Assembly: GCF_015709455.1 (NCBI RefSeq)
Contig: NZ_JADNQW010000005.1
Span: 1,550,001-1,614,000, forward strand
DNA from: Methylosinus sp. H3A
Lineage (GTDB): Bacteria > Pseudomonadota > Alphaproteobacteria > Rhizobiales > Beijerinckiaceae
DNA: 64,000 nt
Direction of reading: 5' to 3'
Position 1 is the stretch's first letter, and every line of letters begins with the position of its first letter. The notes under the pieces were generated by a model. The model was not told the DNA's origin and did not search any database. It saw nothing but the letters and a program-made list of their open reading frames with translations. The position numbers were made by a program, and so were the translations under genes. Of the stretch, positions 63,266 to 64,000 are shown one piece after another.

Positions 63266-64000
63266 ATGGCCTCGACGTCTTCGACGAAGCTCGGAGATGA
63301 ACGACCGCGAGCCGTCGGACGTCCCGGGCCGATCCGCGCGCCCGAACGTCCCGCGACGCAGGCGGCCGACAGCGCGCCGACCGCTCCACGCCAGAAGGCC
63401 GAGCGTTCGGGCGAAGACCGCGGCGAGACGGGCGCGGCTTTTCCGATCGACGTCGCCATCGCCGACAAGAGCCCGCTGATCCTGGCCGGGCTCGAGGCGC
63501 TGCTCGCCGACGACCGCCGCTTCAATCTCGTGCTGAAGGTCACGGACGGCGAGGAGTTTCTCGACGCCGCCAAGCTGCAGCGCTTCCAGATCGCCATCAT
63601 CGGCTGGCAATTGCCGACGCTGCACGCGCGGGAAGTGCTGCGCGCGCTGTCGCGCCAGCCCTCCGCGCCCAAGATCGTCGTCTATAGCGGCACCAATGAT
63701 CCCGCCGCGCCGGCGGAGACGCTGCAATTGGGCGGCGCCGGCTTCGTCAGCAAGCGCGCTCCGCCGGAGCGCCTGCTCGACGTGCTCGCCTCGGTGGCGG
63801 CGGGCGACATGGTGTTTCCCTTCGTCGACATCCGCAAGATGCGCGCCGATCCGCTGGAGAATCTCACTCTGCGCGAGCGCAGCCTGTTGTCGGCGCTCGG
63901 CTCCGGCCACACCAACAACCAGCTCGCCAAGGATTTCGGCGTCTCGATCAACACGATCAAATTCCACTTGCGCAATTTGTTCGAGAAGCTCGAGGTGCGC
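63266..64000 (+). CDS. LuxR/NarL-type response regulator, truncated by window end; degenerate receiver
   Basis: At least 245 residues, reading off the right edge. A 65-residue basic, Pro-rich N-terminal extension precedes a receiver-like domain (IDVAIADKSPLILAGLEALL) and a LuxR helix-turn-helix (LTLRERSLLSALGSGHTNNQLAKDFGVS). The phospho-acceptor position holds Gly113 in IIGWQLP where regulators have Asp-x-x-x-Pro, and the acidic pair is reduced to one Asp. The conserved Ser and Lys remain (VVYSG, VSKRAPP). It is likely a phosphorylation-independent regulator. GGAG lies nine bases before the ATG. Only a few C-terminal residues are probably missing. Confidence 0.88.
   Translation, partial: MASTSSTKLGDERPRAVGRPGPIRAPERPATQAADSAPTAPRQKAERSGEDRGETGAAFPIDVAIADKSPLILAGLEALLADDRRFNLVLKVTDGEEFLDAAKLQRFQIAIIGWQLPTLHAREVLRALSRQPSAPKIVVYSGTNDPAAPAETLQLGGAGFVSKRAPPERLLDVLASVAAGDMVFPFVDIRKMRADPLENLTLRERSLLSALGSGHTNNQLAKDFGVSINTIKFHLRNLFEKLEVR

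Overview
The window is about 64 kb of GC-rich, gene-dense bacterial chromosome. It has no rRNA, tRNA, CRISPR array, insertion sequence or phage gene that I can recognise. The gene set points to an alphaproteobacterium, most likely order Hyphomicrobiales (Rhizobiales). The evidence is a GcrA cell-cycle regulator with GANTC sites upstream, a TIGR02301-type protein, an RT0821/Lpp0805-type lipoprotein next to a J-protein and pdxH, orphan FixJ-type response regulators and a compact PutA. A methanotroph-like family such as Methylocystaceae is only a guess.

Layout. 0-3.2 kb: alpha/beta hydrolase, TPR lipoprotein, rpsU and a nitroreductase. 3.4-8.2 kb: the stress cassette prkA-yeaH-spoVR (minus strand). 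8.5-15 kb: Zur-type regulator, argG, a TAXI-type binding protein with a cytoplasmic tail, an orphan OmpA-like protein behind a nested hairpin, and typA. 15-19 kb: a trehalose operon, otsB-GH15-otsA, with 4-bp overlaps. 19-22 kb: putA. 22-35.5 kb: a branched-chain amino acid catabolic island running isovaleryl-CoA dehydrogenase, methylcrotonyl-CoA carboxylase beta, methylglutaconyl-CoA hydratase, methylcrotonyl-CoA carboxylase alpha, HMG-CoA lyase, 3-hydroxyisobutyryl-CoA hydrolase and thiolase. A leucine-type dehydrogenase converges on it, and the branched-chain 2-oxoacid dehydrogenase E1alpha-E1beta-E2 genes follow. 35.5-46 kb: SPW-repeat membrane protein, unknown proteins, FixJ-type regulator, RecQ-type helicase, KefB-type antiporter, J-protein, lipoprotein, pdxH, TIGR02301 protein and gcrA. 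46-49.5 kb: argD-argF-hslO behind a putative attenuator. 49.6-56.4 kb: acyltransferase-like membrane protein, periplasmic glycerophosphodiesterase, FAH-family hydrolase, PLP decarboxylase and a rhomboid protease fusion. 56.5-60.6 kb: prfB with a +1 programmed frameshift, glnB-glnA and a mercaptopyruvate sulfurtransferase. 60.7-64 kb: cysteine-cluster protein, DUF3108 protein, DUF1190-like protein, a 37-residue membrane protein with its own apparent transcription unit, and a truncated LuxR-type regulator whose phospho-acceptor Asp is replaced by Gly.

How the genes work together. The 22-35.5 kb island, with the dehydrogenase at 31.1-32.2 kb, could take leucine through isovaleryl-CoA to acetoacetate plus acetyl-CoA. 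Only the E3 lipoamide dehydrogenase and an acetoacetate-activating enzyme are missing locally. The arg genes supply three arginine-biosynthesis steps, glnB-glnA handles nitrogen assimilation, and putA feeds proline into glutamate. Most other loci are ordinary housekeeping genes.

The least expected signals are in the non-coding DNA: an arginine-codon leader with a terminator before argD, a nested inverted repeat before the OmpA-like gene, a palindromic repeat inside a signal-peptide region, a five-unit 13-bp repeat filling the space between two stop codons, and an isolated small-protein unit near the right end.
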